From: Nautiliaceae bacterium
GTDB taxonomy: Bacteria; Campylobacterota; Campylobacteria; Campylobacterales; Nautiliaceae
Length of the DNA: 64,000 bases
Reading direction: 5' to 3'
Assembly (NCBI GenBank): GCA_027038555.1
Contig: JALVVX010000002.1
Span: 1-64,000 of the forward strand
Part shown: positions 1 to 7,808 of the stretch, piece after piece
Layout of the letters: every line of letters starts with the position of its first letter
Numbering within the stretch: the stretch's first letter is position 1
Made by a program: the position numbers and the translations under genes
The notes under the pieces: generated by a model
The model's input: only the letters and a program-made list of their open reading frames with translations
Told to the model about the DNA's origin: nothing
Databases searched by the model: none

Positions 1-60
1 ACGCTTTCAAAAACTCCTCCCGCTTTATATTATATTTCCACACAATACGAAATTTATAGT

Positions 61-229
61 TTGAAATTTTCAACTCGGAACCAGAAATTCACAACTTGGA
101 ACTTGGAACTAAAAACTTAAAACTCCTCTTCCCTACTTCCTCATCCACTCATCTACTCATCAACTCATCCTCTCATCTACCCATCAACCCATTCACTCAT
201 CTACCCATCCACCCATCCTCTCATCCACA
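61..229. repeat. Octamer repeat array R1 with leader
   Basis: The left part (about 61-130) is made of degenerate AACTT/AAAACTC words, followed by the word TCCCTACTTCCT. From 142 to 229 there are eleven uninterrupted 8-bp units of consensus CATCCACY, with variants such as CATCTACT and CATCAACC. The right end overlaps the last codons and TGA stop of trpF, which is read on the other strand. Similar composite arrays occur near 13.9, 23.0 and 59.4 kb in the same orientation. An open frame through the array encodes only low-complexity sequence and is not a gene. Confidence 0.85.
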
Positions 230-823
230 TCTAAGCCCATACTTTGCAAGACTTATAAATTTTCTTAGTTTATGTCTGTCTTTTTTTCCGGGAGTTTTTT
301 CAACCCCACTGCTGACATCCACACCGTAAAACCCGTAATGCCCTACTTCAAAAACATTGTTCGGATTAAGCCCCCCGGCTAAAATTATTTTTGAATTATC
401 CCTGTTTTCAAACCATTCAAGCGCAACTCTTTTACCACTTCCTCCGTATTGAGGCACATATGCATCAACAATTCTATACTCCTCACTGAATTTTTCGATA
501 TTGGCTTTTTCTTTTGCCCTTATTACTTTTATATGTCTGCATTTTAAATTTTTATAAAAATCCGCGTTAGCTTCAAAATGAATCTGAGCTAAATCAGCTT
601 TTGTATATTCCATAACCTCATTTACATATTCAGCCTCCACATTTACAAAAAGAATAGTTTTTGTAACAAAAGGGGGAAGTTTTTTTATAATCTCTTTTAT
701 ATTCTCAGGATGTATAAATCTCGGGGATTTTTCGTATGTTACAAATCCAAGGGCGTCTGCGCCATAGTCACAGGAGAGCTTGGCATCTTCATAATTTGTA
801 ATTCCACATATTTTTACTCGCAC
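221..823 (-). CDS. trpF: Phosphoribosylanthranilate isomerase
   Basis: This cytoplasmic enzyme converts N-(5-phosphoribosyl)anthranilate to 1-(o-carboxyphenylamino)-1-deoxyribulose 5-phosphate in tryptophan synthesis. The 200-residue protein is full length for a TIM-barrel TrpF. It shows the N-terminal KICG catalytic cysteine (Cys6), a central IVDAY segment with the catalytic aspartate, and phosphate-binding AGGLNPNNV and GVDVSSGVE loops. Its start overlaps the end of rpe by 10 bp, so the two are probably translationally coupled. No other trp genes are in the window. The last codons (RCG-stop) lie inside repeat array R1, so the repeat supplies the C-terminus and stop. Confidence 0.95.
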   Translation of the reverse strand: MRVKICGITNYEDAKLSCDYGADALGFVTYEKSPRFIHPENIKEIIKKLPPFVTKTILFVNVEAEYVNEVMEYTKADLAQIHFEANADFYKNLKCRHIKVIRAKEKANIEKFSEEYRIVDAYVPQYGGSGKRVALEWFENRDNSKIILAGGLNPNNVFEVGHYGFYGVDVSSGVEKTPGKKDRHKLRKFISLAKYGLRCG

Positions 824-1458
824 CTTAATGCCTTCATAGCATCTGCATAATCCGGATGTTTAAACACATAACTTCCGGCCACTAAAATATCAGCTCCCGC
901 TTCTTTAAGCAACGGTGCGTTTTTATCATTCACCCCTCCATCAACTTCTATCAAAAGAGAAGGATTTTTCTTTTGAGCCAATTCTCTTAATTCTTTTATT
1001 TTATCAAGCACACTCGGGATAAATTTCTGTCCGCCAAATCCAGGATTTACGCTCATTAATAAAACCATATCAACATCGGCTACTATATAATCTAAAAGAC
1101 AAACAGGAGTTGCCGGATTTAGCACGACTGATGGTCTAATCCCTAAATTTCTTATTTTTTGAATAACTCTGTTTATATGTTTTTCCTCTTCTATATGAAA
1201 ACTGATAAATTCTGGTTTTAAATGTTTATACATATCAATAAAAAACGAAATATCCTCAACCATAAAATGTATATCAAGAGGCACATTTGTTGCTTTTTTT
1301 ACAGCCTCGATTATCATAGGTCCCATCGTAAGATTTGGCACAAAATGCCCGTCCATTATATCGCAGTGTATATAATCCGCTCCCGCTTCACTTACGGCTT
1401 TTACTTCATCGGACAATTTCCCAAAATCTGCACTTAAAATACTTGGTGCTATTTTCAT
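814..1458 (-). CDS. rpe: Ribulose-phosphate 3-epimerase
   Basis: It interconverts ribulose 5-phosphate and xylulose 5-phosphate in the pentose phosphate pathway. The 214-residue TIM-barrel protein has the family motifs APSILSADFG, DIMDGHFVPN with a metal-ligand Asp, HFMVED, VNPGFGGQKF and the VDGGVN phosphate loop. The gene overlaps trpF by 10 bp downstream and the sensor cyclase gene by 4 bp upstream, so it is the third gene of a minus-strand operon aguB - cyclase - rpe - trpF. The grouping of sugar-phosphate, tryptophan and polyamine genes looks incidental. Confidence 0.96.
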   Translation of the reverse strand: MKIAPSILSADFGKLSDEVKAVSEAGADYIHCDIMDGHFVPNLTMGPMIIEAVKKATNVPLDIHFMVEDISFFIDMYKHLKPEFISFHIEEEKHINRVIQKIRNLGIRPSVVLNPATPVCLLDYIVADVDMVLLMSVNPGFGGQKFIPSVLDKIKELRELAQKKNPSLLIEVDGGVNDKNAPLLKEAGADILVAGSYVFKHPDYADAMKALRCE

Positions 1459-3332
1459 CTTTTCCCTTTTACTCTATTTCTTCCTGATTTTTTTGCTTCA
1501 TATAATGCCATATCAGCTTTTATCATTGCTTCTTCCAAATTACCATGATACTCGCTAACTCCAATTGAAATTGTAACCTGTACATTCTTAAAATTATAAT
1601 TTCCCACAATTTCTCTTAATTTTTCAGCAACTTTAATGGCATTTTCATAATCAGTATCAGGCAAAACAACCATAAATTCCTCGCCTCCCCACCTTCCTAC
1701 TAAATCGCTTTTTCTAAAATATTCACGAAGAATTTTTCCAAGTTCTTTTAATACATAATCTCCAAATTTATGGCCGTAAGTATCGTTTATTTTTTTGAAA
1801 TGGTCAATATCAAAAAACAATATACTTCCCTCTGAAATATCTTTAATATGAACATCAATTCCTCTTCTATTTAAAAGACCTGTAAGTTTATCATACATAG
1901 CTTCTTTTGAGATTTTTCTGTTTTTTCTTATTAAAAAGAATATTAATATCAAAAAAATAACGATAGCGATTAATAAAGAATATTTGTAAGAAGTTTTTTG
2001 TTGATGTTGAATTATTACAGGGTAAATATATTTGTTTATAATTTTATCTCTTTCAATAGGCGTAATTTTATCAATAGCATTATTTACTTTTTCCAAAAGA
2101 TCAGGTCTATCTTGTCTTATCATAATTTTTACATCAAATTTAAAAGGTGTCTTAAATGCAAGCTGTAAATTTAAAAAATGATTTTTATTTATAAGCCACA
2201 TCATTACAGGTAAAATATCAACAGCACAATTAACTTCATTATGTTTAACAAGTTCAAGAGCAGCAAATGCATCTGTTGTTTCTATGTAATTTAAATTTGG
2301 ATAATGTTTTTTCATAAGTGATTCAGCCGTATAGTTTCTACCAACTGCAATAGATTTTATATCATTAATTGATTTAAAACTTTTATTATTTTTACAAATA
2401 ATCGCCAAAGGGAAACTTATATAAGGTTTACTAAATAGCGCATAATTCTCTCTATAAGGAGTAAAAGAGGTATCTATTGTTAAATCAGCTTTTTTTTCTT
2501 TAATATCTCTTAATACATCAGACCAGGAATTTACTATATTCATTCTATATTTTAAATGCGCTTTTTTTGCTATTAATCTCCAAAAATCAATTCCCATACC
2601 ATATATATGACCGTTTTCAAATATGTGAAAAGGATGCCAATTTTTTGTCACATCAACTTCTAAATATTCATCATTGCTTTTATCTTGAAGGATATAATTT
2701 TCAAACAAAATTTGGTTAAAATCAACATTTTTATTTAAATAAAAAGAGCTCAAAACAAGAGTTTTATAAACTAAGTCTTTCCTAAAATCAAAACTATTTT
2801 CAAAAATCACATTTAAGTGTTTAATTTTTTCTCGGTTTAATTTAATGAATCTTTTATCTCCTACAATAAAATATTTATTAAATTCAATTCCATATAACAT
2901 CAAAGGAAAATTGAAAATTCCTGTTTTTTCTATTTTTTTATTATGAACAACAGCATCTATCTTATTATTCAAAAACTCTTTTAAAGAGCCTTTTTCTTTA
3001 TAATCATTATTAACTCTGCTTAATAAAACTTCTGTGGCAAAATCAAGATTTGCTATTGTTTTAATTTCACTTAAATCTTGTTTATGACTTAAAATATACT
3101 CATTAACTTTCCCTATTGGAGTTATTATTATTAAATTTTTATCCAAAATAAAAGGAAGCTCGTTATAAGAAATTAAAGCCAAAGATGTATTAAAATCGAT
3201 ATCTTTTAATGATTTATATTTTTTTATATTTACTTCTTTTAATGTTAAATTGTAATTCTCAGGCACATATAAATTAAAAGCAAAAAGTTTTACAAATAAA
3301 AAACTAACAATAACGATTTTTAATACATTCAT
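1455..3332 (-). CDS. Periplasmic-binding-domain diguanylate cyclase
   Basis: This membrane sensor probably makes cyclic di-GMP. I place the start at ATG 3332 because it begins a clear signal peptide and has AGGAGG ten bases upstream; an in-frame start 60 bp earlier is less likely. The 625-residue protein has a signal peptide, a first divergent periplasmic-binding region, a second SBP_bac_3-type ligand-binding domain, one transmembrane helix, and a C-terminal GGDEF domain. The active motif is GGEEF near residue 549, and an RKSD inhibitory-site motif lies exactly five residues before it, so an active, product-inhibited cyclase is expected. It overlaps aguB by 29 bp. The ligand is unknown; amino acids or polyamines are plausible. 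Confidence 0.88.
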   Translation of the reverse strand: MNVLKIVIVSFLFVKLFAFNLYVPENYNLTLKEVNIKKYKSLKDIDFNTSLALISYNELPFILDKNLIIITPIGKVNEYILSHKQDLSEIKTIANLDFATEVLLSRVNNDYKEKGSLKEFLNNKIDAVVHNKKIEKTGIFNFPLMLYGIEFNKYFIVGDKRFIKLNREKIKHLNVIFENSFDFRKDLVYKTLVLSSFYLNKNVDFNQILFENYILQDKSNDEYLEVDVTKNWHPFHIFENGHIYGMGIDFWRLIAKKAHLKYRMNIVNSWSDVLRDIKEKKADLTIDTSFTPYRENYALFSKPYISFPLAIICKNNKSFKSINDIKSIAVGRNYTAESLMKKHYPNLNYIETTDAFAALELVKHNEVNCAVDILPVMMWLINKNHFLNLQLAFKTPFKFDVKIMIRQDRPDLLEKVNNAIDKITPIERDKIINKYIYPVIIQHQQKTSYKYSLLIAIVIFLILIFFLIRKNRKISKEAMYDKLTGLLNRRGIDVHIKDISEGSILFFDIDHFKKINDTYGHKFGDYVLKELGKILREYFRKSDLVGRWGGEEFMVVLPDTDYENAIKVAEKLREIVGNYNFKNVQVTISIGVSEYHGNLEEAMIKADMALYEAKKSGRNRVKGKR

Positions 3333-4191
3333 AAAGCTCAATCCTCCTATCTCTAAAAAACGGCCATATTTTTCTGAGTTCCTTAGCCGCATTTAAATCT
3401 ATTTCACATTCTATTATCTCTTCACCAAACCCGCCTCTTGCTATCTCTTCCCCCTGAGGTCCAAAAACAAAACTGTTACCCCAAAATTCAATTCCGCCAA
3501 GACATCCGCTTTCATCTTTTTCTCCTCCCACCCTGTTTACGGCAATAACATAAACGCCATTTGCCACTGCATGACCTCTTTGCACGCTTATCCATGCATT
3601 TAGCATTTTATTTTTCTCTTTTTGAGTATTTTCTTTTTCACAAAGTTCGTCTTTTCTTGTCTCAGGACACATAAGCCATCCGATGGCTGTTGGGTAAATT
3701 AAAATTTCAGCACCTTTTAAAGCCATAATTCTTGCAGGCTCAGGATACCACTGGTCCCAACAAACCAAAACTCCAAGTCTCCCTATACTTGTATCAATCG
3801 GTTCTATCTCATCACCCGGGGTAAAATAAAATTTCTCATAAAATCCGGGGTCGTCTGGAATATGAGTTTTTCTGTATTTTCCGGCAATTTTTCCTTTATC
3901 AAATACTACTGCTGTATTATAATAAATCCCATCTATTACTTTTTCAAATAACGATGTAACAAGCACTATGTTTTGTTCTTTGCTGATTTTAGCCCAAAAT
4001 TTTACATCTTCTTCAAAATTTTCAGCATAATCAAAATATTTTGTATCTTCAAATTTGCAGAAATATTCGTTTTGATGAAGTTCTTGAAGTATTACAAGCT
4101 CGCCGTTTGAACTTTTTATCATATCAACCGTATGTTTAACGGTATCTTCTTTATTTCCTTTAAATTCCTGCTGAATCAAAGATATCTTCAT
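3304..4191 (-). CDS. aguB: N-carbamoylputrescine amidohydrolase
   Basis: A nitrilase-superfamily amidase predicted to hydrolyse N-carbamoylputrescine to putrescine, ammonia and CO2, the last step of the agmatine route. The 295-residue protein has the Glu-Lys-Cys triad: Glu37 in VILQELHQNEYF, a lysine in GKYRKTHIPDD and a cysteine in VLVCWDQWYPEP. The surrounding sequence matches AguB rather than general nitrilases. It is the first gene of the minus-strand operon and is divergent from two carboxy(nor)spermidine dehydrogenases, which use putrescine or a related diamine. That neighbourhood supports a polyamine role. Confidence 0.88.
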   Translation of the reverse strand: MKISLIQQEFKGNKEDTVKHTVDMIKSSNGELVILQELHQNEYFCKFEDTKYFDYAENFEEDVKFWAKISKEQNIVLVTSLFEKVIDGIYYNTAVVFDKGKIAGKYRKTHIPDDPGFYEKFYFTPGDEIEPIDTSIGRLGVLVCWDQWYPEPARIMALKGAEILIYPTAIGWLMCPETRKDELCEKENTQKEKNKMLNAWISVQRGHAVANGVYVIAVNRVGGEKDESGCLGGIEFWGNSFVFGPQGEEIARGGFGEEIIECEIDLNAAKELRKIWPFFRDRRIELYECIKNRYC

Positions 4192-4212
4192 TAAGAACCT
4201 TATTTTTTTATT

Positions 4213-4228
4213 ATTATACCTTATTATA
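4213..4228 (-). promoter_or_regulatory. Candidate -10 boxes for the aguB operon
   Basis: Two overlapping-phase TATAAT hexamers occur on the minus strand (complement of ATTATA at 4213-4218 and 4223-4228), 22-37 bp before the aguB start. No clear -35 is visible in this AT-rich divergent spacer. It is a candidate only. Confidence 0.35.
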
Positions 4229-4272
4229 ACATAAAATTAATATATAATTAATCAAAAAAAATATAAAATTGA

Positions 4273-4278
4273 TATAAT
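4273..4278 (+). promoter_or_regulatory. Candidate -10 box for the dehydrogenase pair
   Basis: TATAAT in the context GATATAATTAGC lies 45 bp before the first dehydrogenase start, which has a good AAGGGGA ribosome-binding site. There is no recognisable -35, as is common in Campylobacterota. Confidence 0.45.
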
Positions 4279-4323
4279 TAGCAAAATAATCTTTACATAA
4301 ACAATATCAAAAAAAGGGGAAAA

Positions 4324-5520
4324 ATGGCTAATCTTCTGATAATAGGTGCCGGCGGTGTAGGAAGAGTCTCGGCATTTAAAGCGGCAAAAAACACTGATAC
4401 TTTTCGAAACATAGTATTAGCAAGCAGAACAAAAAGCAAATGTGAGAAAATTGCAAAAGATATAAAAGAAAAATTAGGAATTGACATTAAAACATACGCA
4501 CTTGATGCAAATAAAGAAGAGAATGTAATTGAACTAATAAAAAAAGAAAATATCGATATTGTATGCCACGTGGCGCTTCCTTATCAAAACATTCCTATTA
4601 TGCAAGCATGTATAAAAACAGGTGCGGCTTATCTTGACACGGCTTTGGCTGAAACGGAAGATAATCCCGATACTTATTACGATTTGCAATGGGCTCTTGA
4701 TGAAGAGTTTAAAAAAGCAAAAACAATGGCGCTTCTAGGATGCGGGTTTGACCCGGGAGTTACTTCTATAATGGTAAAATATGCGGCTGATTATCTACTT
4801 GATAAAATAGAGGCAGTTGATATTTATGACTGCAATTTTGGAGACCACGGAAGACATTTTGCCACCAATTTTGACCCTGAAATTAATCTAAGAGAGCTTA
4901 ATCTTCCGGGCAAATACTGGGAAAATGGAGAGTGGAAAACAACACAGCCTTTTGAGATTGAAACAAAACACTCTTATCCTGAATGCGGGGAAGCTACAAG
5001 TATCTTAATTTGGCATGAAGAACTTGAAAGCATCGTTAAACATTTCCCAAGTCTTAAAAGAGCCAGATTTTTTATGTGTTTTAGCGATAAATACCTCTAT
5101 CATTTCAAAGCTCTTAAAAATGTAGGAATGTTTGATATCAAACCTATAAAAATATGTGAAAACTGTGAGATTTCACCACTTCAATTCTTAGCGAAAATTT
5201 TACCAGACCCGCAAGAACTTGTTACAAATTACAAAGGCAAAACAAACATCGGTGTTATTGTCGAAGGGATTAAAGAGGGTAAAAAGAAAAAATATTATAT
5301 TTACAATATCTGTAACCACGAAAAAGCTATAAAAGAGACAGGCGCTCATTGTGTAAGCTACACAACAGGCGTTCCGGCAATAATCGGATGTAAATTAATG
5401 GCTAAAAAGATTTGGTGGAATGAAGGCGTTCACAATGTTGAAGAATTTGACGCAAAACCCTTCTTTGAAGAGATGGAAAAACAGGGGCTTCCTATTAAAG
5501 TAACTGAAATTAAGGAGTAA
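4324..5520 (+). CDS. Carboxynorspermidine/carboxyspermidine dehydrogenase (copy 1)
   Basis: A saccharopine-dehydrogenase-family enzyme expected to condense aspartate semialdehyde with a diamine (putrescine or diaminopropane) using NAD(P)H, giving carboxyspermidine or carboxynorspermidine. The 398-residue protein opens with the dinucleotide-binding motif LLIIGAGGVGRV. It carries the family's GCGFDPGVT loop, the GDHGRHFATNF and FSDKYLYH segments and the C-terminal SYTTGVPAIIG motif. It is followed after two bases by a paralogue that is strongly similar along its whole length. Divergent aguB would provide putrescine. The decarboxylase NspC is not in the window. The diamine preference cannot be read from sequence. 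Confidence 0.88.
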   Translation: MANLLIIGAGGVGRVSAFKAAKNTDTFRNIVLASRTKSKCEKIAKDIKEKLGIDIKTYALDANKEENVIELIKKENIDIVCHVALPYQNIPIMQACIKTGAAYLDTALAETEDNPDTYYDLQWALDEEFKKAKTMALLGCGFDPGVTSIMVKYAADYLLDKIEAVDIYDCNFGDHGRHFATNFDPEINLRELNLPGKYWENGEWKTTQPFEIETKHSYPECGEATSILIWHEELESIVKHFPSLKRARFFMCFSDKYLYHFKALKNVGMFDIKPIKICENCEISPLQFLAKILPDPQELVTNYKGKTNIGVIVEGIKEGKKKKYYIYNICNHEKAIKETGAHCVSYTTGVPAIIGCKLMAKKIWWNEGVHNVEEFDAKPFFEEMEKQGLPIKVTEIKE

Positions 5521-5522
5521 AA

Positions 5523-6740
5523 ATGGCAAATTTATTAATAATCGGAGCCGGAGGAGTTAGTAGGGTAGCGACATTCAAAGCGGCTATGAATAATCATATT
5601 TTCGAAAACATAGTATTAGCCAGCAGAACAAAAAGCAAATGCGACGAAATAGCAAAAGATATTAAAAAAAGACTTGGAGTTGATATCAAAACTTACGAAA
5701 TCGATGCAATGGATGTGGATGCTACGGCAAAACTGATTAAAGATACAAAAAGTGAGATTGTTTTAAACGTGGCATTGCCTTATCAGGATTTGGCTATTAT
5801 GGACGCATGTCTTAAAGCCGGAGCCCATTATGTAGATACTGCAAATTACGAACATCCGGACGAAGCAAAATTTGAGTATAAAGAGCAGTGGGCAAAAGAT
5901 GAGGACTTTAAAAAAGCAGGTCTTATGGCTCTTCTTGGAAGCGGATTTGACCCAGGAGTAACGAATGTATTTACTGCTTTTGCCGCTCAGGAACTGCTTG
6001 ATGAAATCGAAACGCTTGATATACTTGACTGTAACGCGGGAGACCACGGATACCCTTTTGCTACAAATTTTAACCCTGAAATTAATATAAGAGAAATTAC
6101 CCAAAAAGGTAGATACTTCGAAAACGGAGAATGGAGAGAAATTGAGCCTATGAGCGTGAAGTTTGATTGGGAATATCCGGGTGTGGGAAAATATCCAAGT
6201 TATCTTTTATATCATGAAGAGCTTGAAAGTCTTACCAAAAACTTCCCTTCTATTAAAAGAGCAAGATTTTTTATGACTTTTTCAGATAAATATTTGTGGC
6301 ATTTAAGAGCTCTTCAAAATGTCGGAATGACAAGTATTGAGCCTATTGAAGTATGTGAAGGATGCGAAATTTCACCTATGGAATTTTTGAAAAAAGTCCT
6401 TCCAGACCCAGCAAGTTTAGGGAAAAGAACAAAAGGACAAACACATATCGGAGTAGTTGCAACAGGTTATAAAAACGGCAAGAAAAAAAGATATTATATT
6501 TACAATATATGCGACCATCAATGTGCATTTAGAGAAGTTGGCGCTCAGTGTGTAAGCTATACAACAGGAGTTCCTGCAATGATTGGAGCTAAAATGATAG
6601 CAACCAAAACATGGTTTGAGCCGGGGGTAAAAAATATGGAAGAATTTCCCGCCAGACCTTTTATGTATGAGCTTAACAAAAACGGACTGCCTTGGTTTAT
6701 AACAGAACTTCCTACAAAAGGACTACCAATAGACAATTAA
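5523..6740 (+). CDS. Carboxynorspermidine/carboxyspermidine dehydrogenase (copy 2)
   Basis: The second member of a tandem pair, 405 residues, with the same predicted reaction as its upstream neighbour. It shares the N-terminal MANLLIIGAGGV motif, ASRTKSKC, GSGFDPGVT, CNAGDHGYPFATNF and SYTTGVPAMIG. It differs in a longer C-terminal tail and in substrate-region segments: GDHGYP versus GDHGRH, and TANYEHPDEAKF versus TALAETEDNPDT. Two bases separate it from copy 1, so they are almost certainly co-transcribed. Most related bacteria have one such gene, so the duplication suggests divided substrate preference or a heteromer. It is not degraded. Confidence 0.87.
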   Translation: MANLLIIGAGGVSRVATFKAAMNNHIFENIVLASRTKSKCDEIAKDIKKRLGVDIKTYEIDAMDVDATAKLIKDTKSEIVLNVALPYQDLAIMDACLKAGAHYVDTANYEHPDEAKFEYKEQWAKDEDFKKAGLMALLGSGFDPGVTNVFTAFAAQELLDEIETLDILDCNAGDHGYPFATNFNPEINIREITQKGRYFENGEWREIEPMSVKFDWEYPGVGKYPSYLLYHEELESLTKNFPSIKRARFFMTFSDKYLWHLRALQNVGMTSIEPIEVCEGCEISPMEFLKKVLPDPASLGKRTKGQTHIGVVATGYKNGKKKRYYIYNICDHQCAFREVGAQCVSYTTGVPAMIGAKMIATKTWFEPGVKNMEEFPARPFMYELNKNGLPWFITELPTKGLPIDN

Positions 6741-6789
6741 CTTTCTCTTCCGTTATTTACATAATTTTAGTAATTTTAACTAAACTTTC

Positions 6790-6819
6790 TTGACAATAAT
6801 AAATAAAAAGGGTTATAAT
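6790..6819 (+). promoter_or_regulatory. Sigma-70 type promoter for the HdeD-like gene
   Basis: A perfect TTGACA (6790-6795) and a perfect TATAAT (6814-6819) are separated by 18 bp. Transcription would begin near 6826, which rules out the ATG at 6824 and supports the start at 6851 behind AAGGAGG. It is the most canonical promoter in the window. Confidence 0.78.
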
Positions 6820-6850
6820 TTTTATGCTAAAAACTTTTAAGGAGGAGAAA

Positions 6851-7402
6851 ATGTTTATTACAAACAACATTGACAAAGAAAAACTCAAAGAATTCAGCAC
6901 TCTTTCAATTGTCAGCGGTATTTTAATGGCAATTGCCGGAATTTTGGCAATTATCCATCCGGTAGCCGGAAGTTTGGCATTTGTAATTTTTTTAGGAGCG
7001 CTTTTTATAGCGGCAGGTATCGTGCAGGCTTACACAACATTTAAAGCACACCAAAAAAGTGCAGGTGCGTGGTTTAAAGTATTTTTACTTTTAATTACAG
7101 GTATATTGCTTTTAATCTGGCCGGCAAGCGGAATTGCTGCGGTAGCTATTTTATTTGCGGCATATTTCTTTATTGATTCTTTTGCATCATTTCAAATGGG
7201 GCTTGATTTAAAACCTTTGAAAGGTTGGTGGATTGCCGTATTAAACGGTGTGCTAAGCTTTATCTTAGGAATCATTATGATTATAGGATGGCCGTTTACC
7301 GCACCTTTTACAGTTGGAATCATCGTAGGTGTAAGTTTCTTTATGGACGGACTTGTTTTAATCTATCTTGGATATCTGGCAAAAAAAGGACATTACGATT
7401 AA
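6851..7402 (+). CDS. HdeD-like (DUF308) membrane protein
   Basis: A small inner-membrane protein of the HdeD/DUF308 family, associated with acid or envelope stress in enterics; the molecular function is not established. The 183-residue product has about six hydrophobic helices in three similar pairs and short loops. I chose ATG 6851 because AAGGAGG lies just upstream; the ATG at 6824 would sit on the predicted transcription start. It has its own strong promoter and is followed by a long inverted repeat, so it is probably monocistronic. Confidence 0.85.
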   Translation: MFITNNIDKEKLKEFSTLSIVSGILMAIAGILAIIHPVAGSLAFVIFLGALFIAAGIVQAYTTFKAHQKSAGAWFKVFLLLITGILLLIWPASGIAAVAILFAAYFFIDSFASFQMGLDLKPLKGWWIAVLNGVLSFILGIIMIIGWPFTAPFTVGIIVGVSFFMDGLVLIYLGYLAKKGHYD

Positions 7403-7447
7403 TCCTTTTTTGTTTTTTGGAAACATGACTAAATAGAGCGAAACAAT

Positions 7448-7544
7448 TGCAAATTTAGCTAAATAAAGGCATTAAAAAAAGCATTTTGTTTGAGTATAAC
7501 GAGTTAATGCTTTTTAGCCTTTATATAGCGTTAAAAAATTTGCA
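7448..7544. repeat. Long imperfect inverted repeat (MITE-like or bidirectional terminator)
   Basis: The left arm (7448-7485) and right arm (7505-7544) are imperfect reverse complements of about 38-40 bp, each running TGCAAATTT ... ATAAAGGC ... TAAAAAGCATT, around a 19-bp loop. It sits between the 3' ends of two convergent genes, where a bidirectional terminator would fit. A 17-bp piece of the right arm (7534-7550, read AAAAAGTGCAAATTTTT on the minus strand) recurs exactly at 13870-13886, followed by a similar CGCT...TAAAAAGC stretch. That favours a mobile or repeated element. Confidence 0.65.
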
Positions 7545-7557
7545 CTTTTTGTTGAGC

Positions 7558-7806
7558 TTATTTAGTTATATGTCTTTTAGGATAAAATTTAACAATCGAA
7601 TATCCTTCGTCCTTGTGACGAGGGGCCTTTTCATCAAATTCATAATCTTCTAAATAATCATTTAAAATTGTTGCTAAATATTTTAATCTCTCTTCAATAT
7701 CCATATCAGGAAACTCTTTTTTTAAAAACATATATAAATCTTCATCTTGATTTTTACATTTTTCATGAACTCTTTTAATATTCTCTTCGCTTAAATCAAG
7801 TTTCAT
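7558..7806 (-). CDS. Small hypothetical protein (82 aa)
   Basis: I do not recognise this protein. It is 82 residues, soluble and highly charged, predicted mostly helical in its first two thirds with an acidic stretch (DYLEDYEFDEKAP) and a short basic C-terminus (YPKRHITK). It ends two bases before the downstream-read CiaB-like gene's region on the same strand; that gene stops at 7809 and this one starts at 7806. It is therefore probably the last gene of a two-gene unit with it. No domain is visible. Confidence 0.65.
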   Translation of the reverse strand: MKLDLSEENIKRVHEKCKNQDEDLYMFLKKEFPDMDIEERLKYLATILNDYLEDYEFDEKAPRHKDEGYSIVKFYPKRHITK

Positions 7807-7808
7807 AA

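Noticed and set aside
96-329. Open frame through repeat R1 encoding a Ser/Thr/His/Pro-rich peptide
   Set aside because: It is a translation of the octamer array plus antisense trpF, with no ribosome-binding site.
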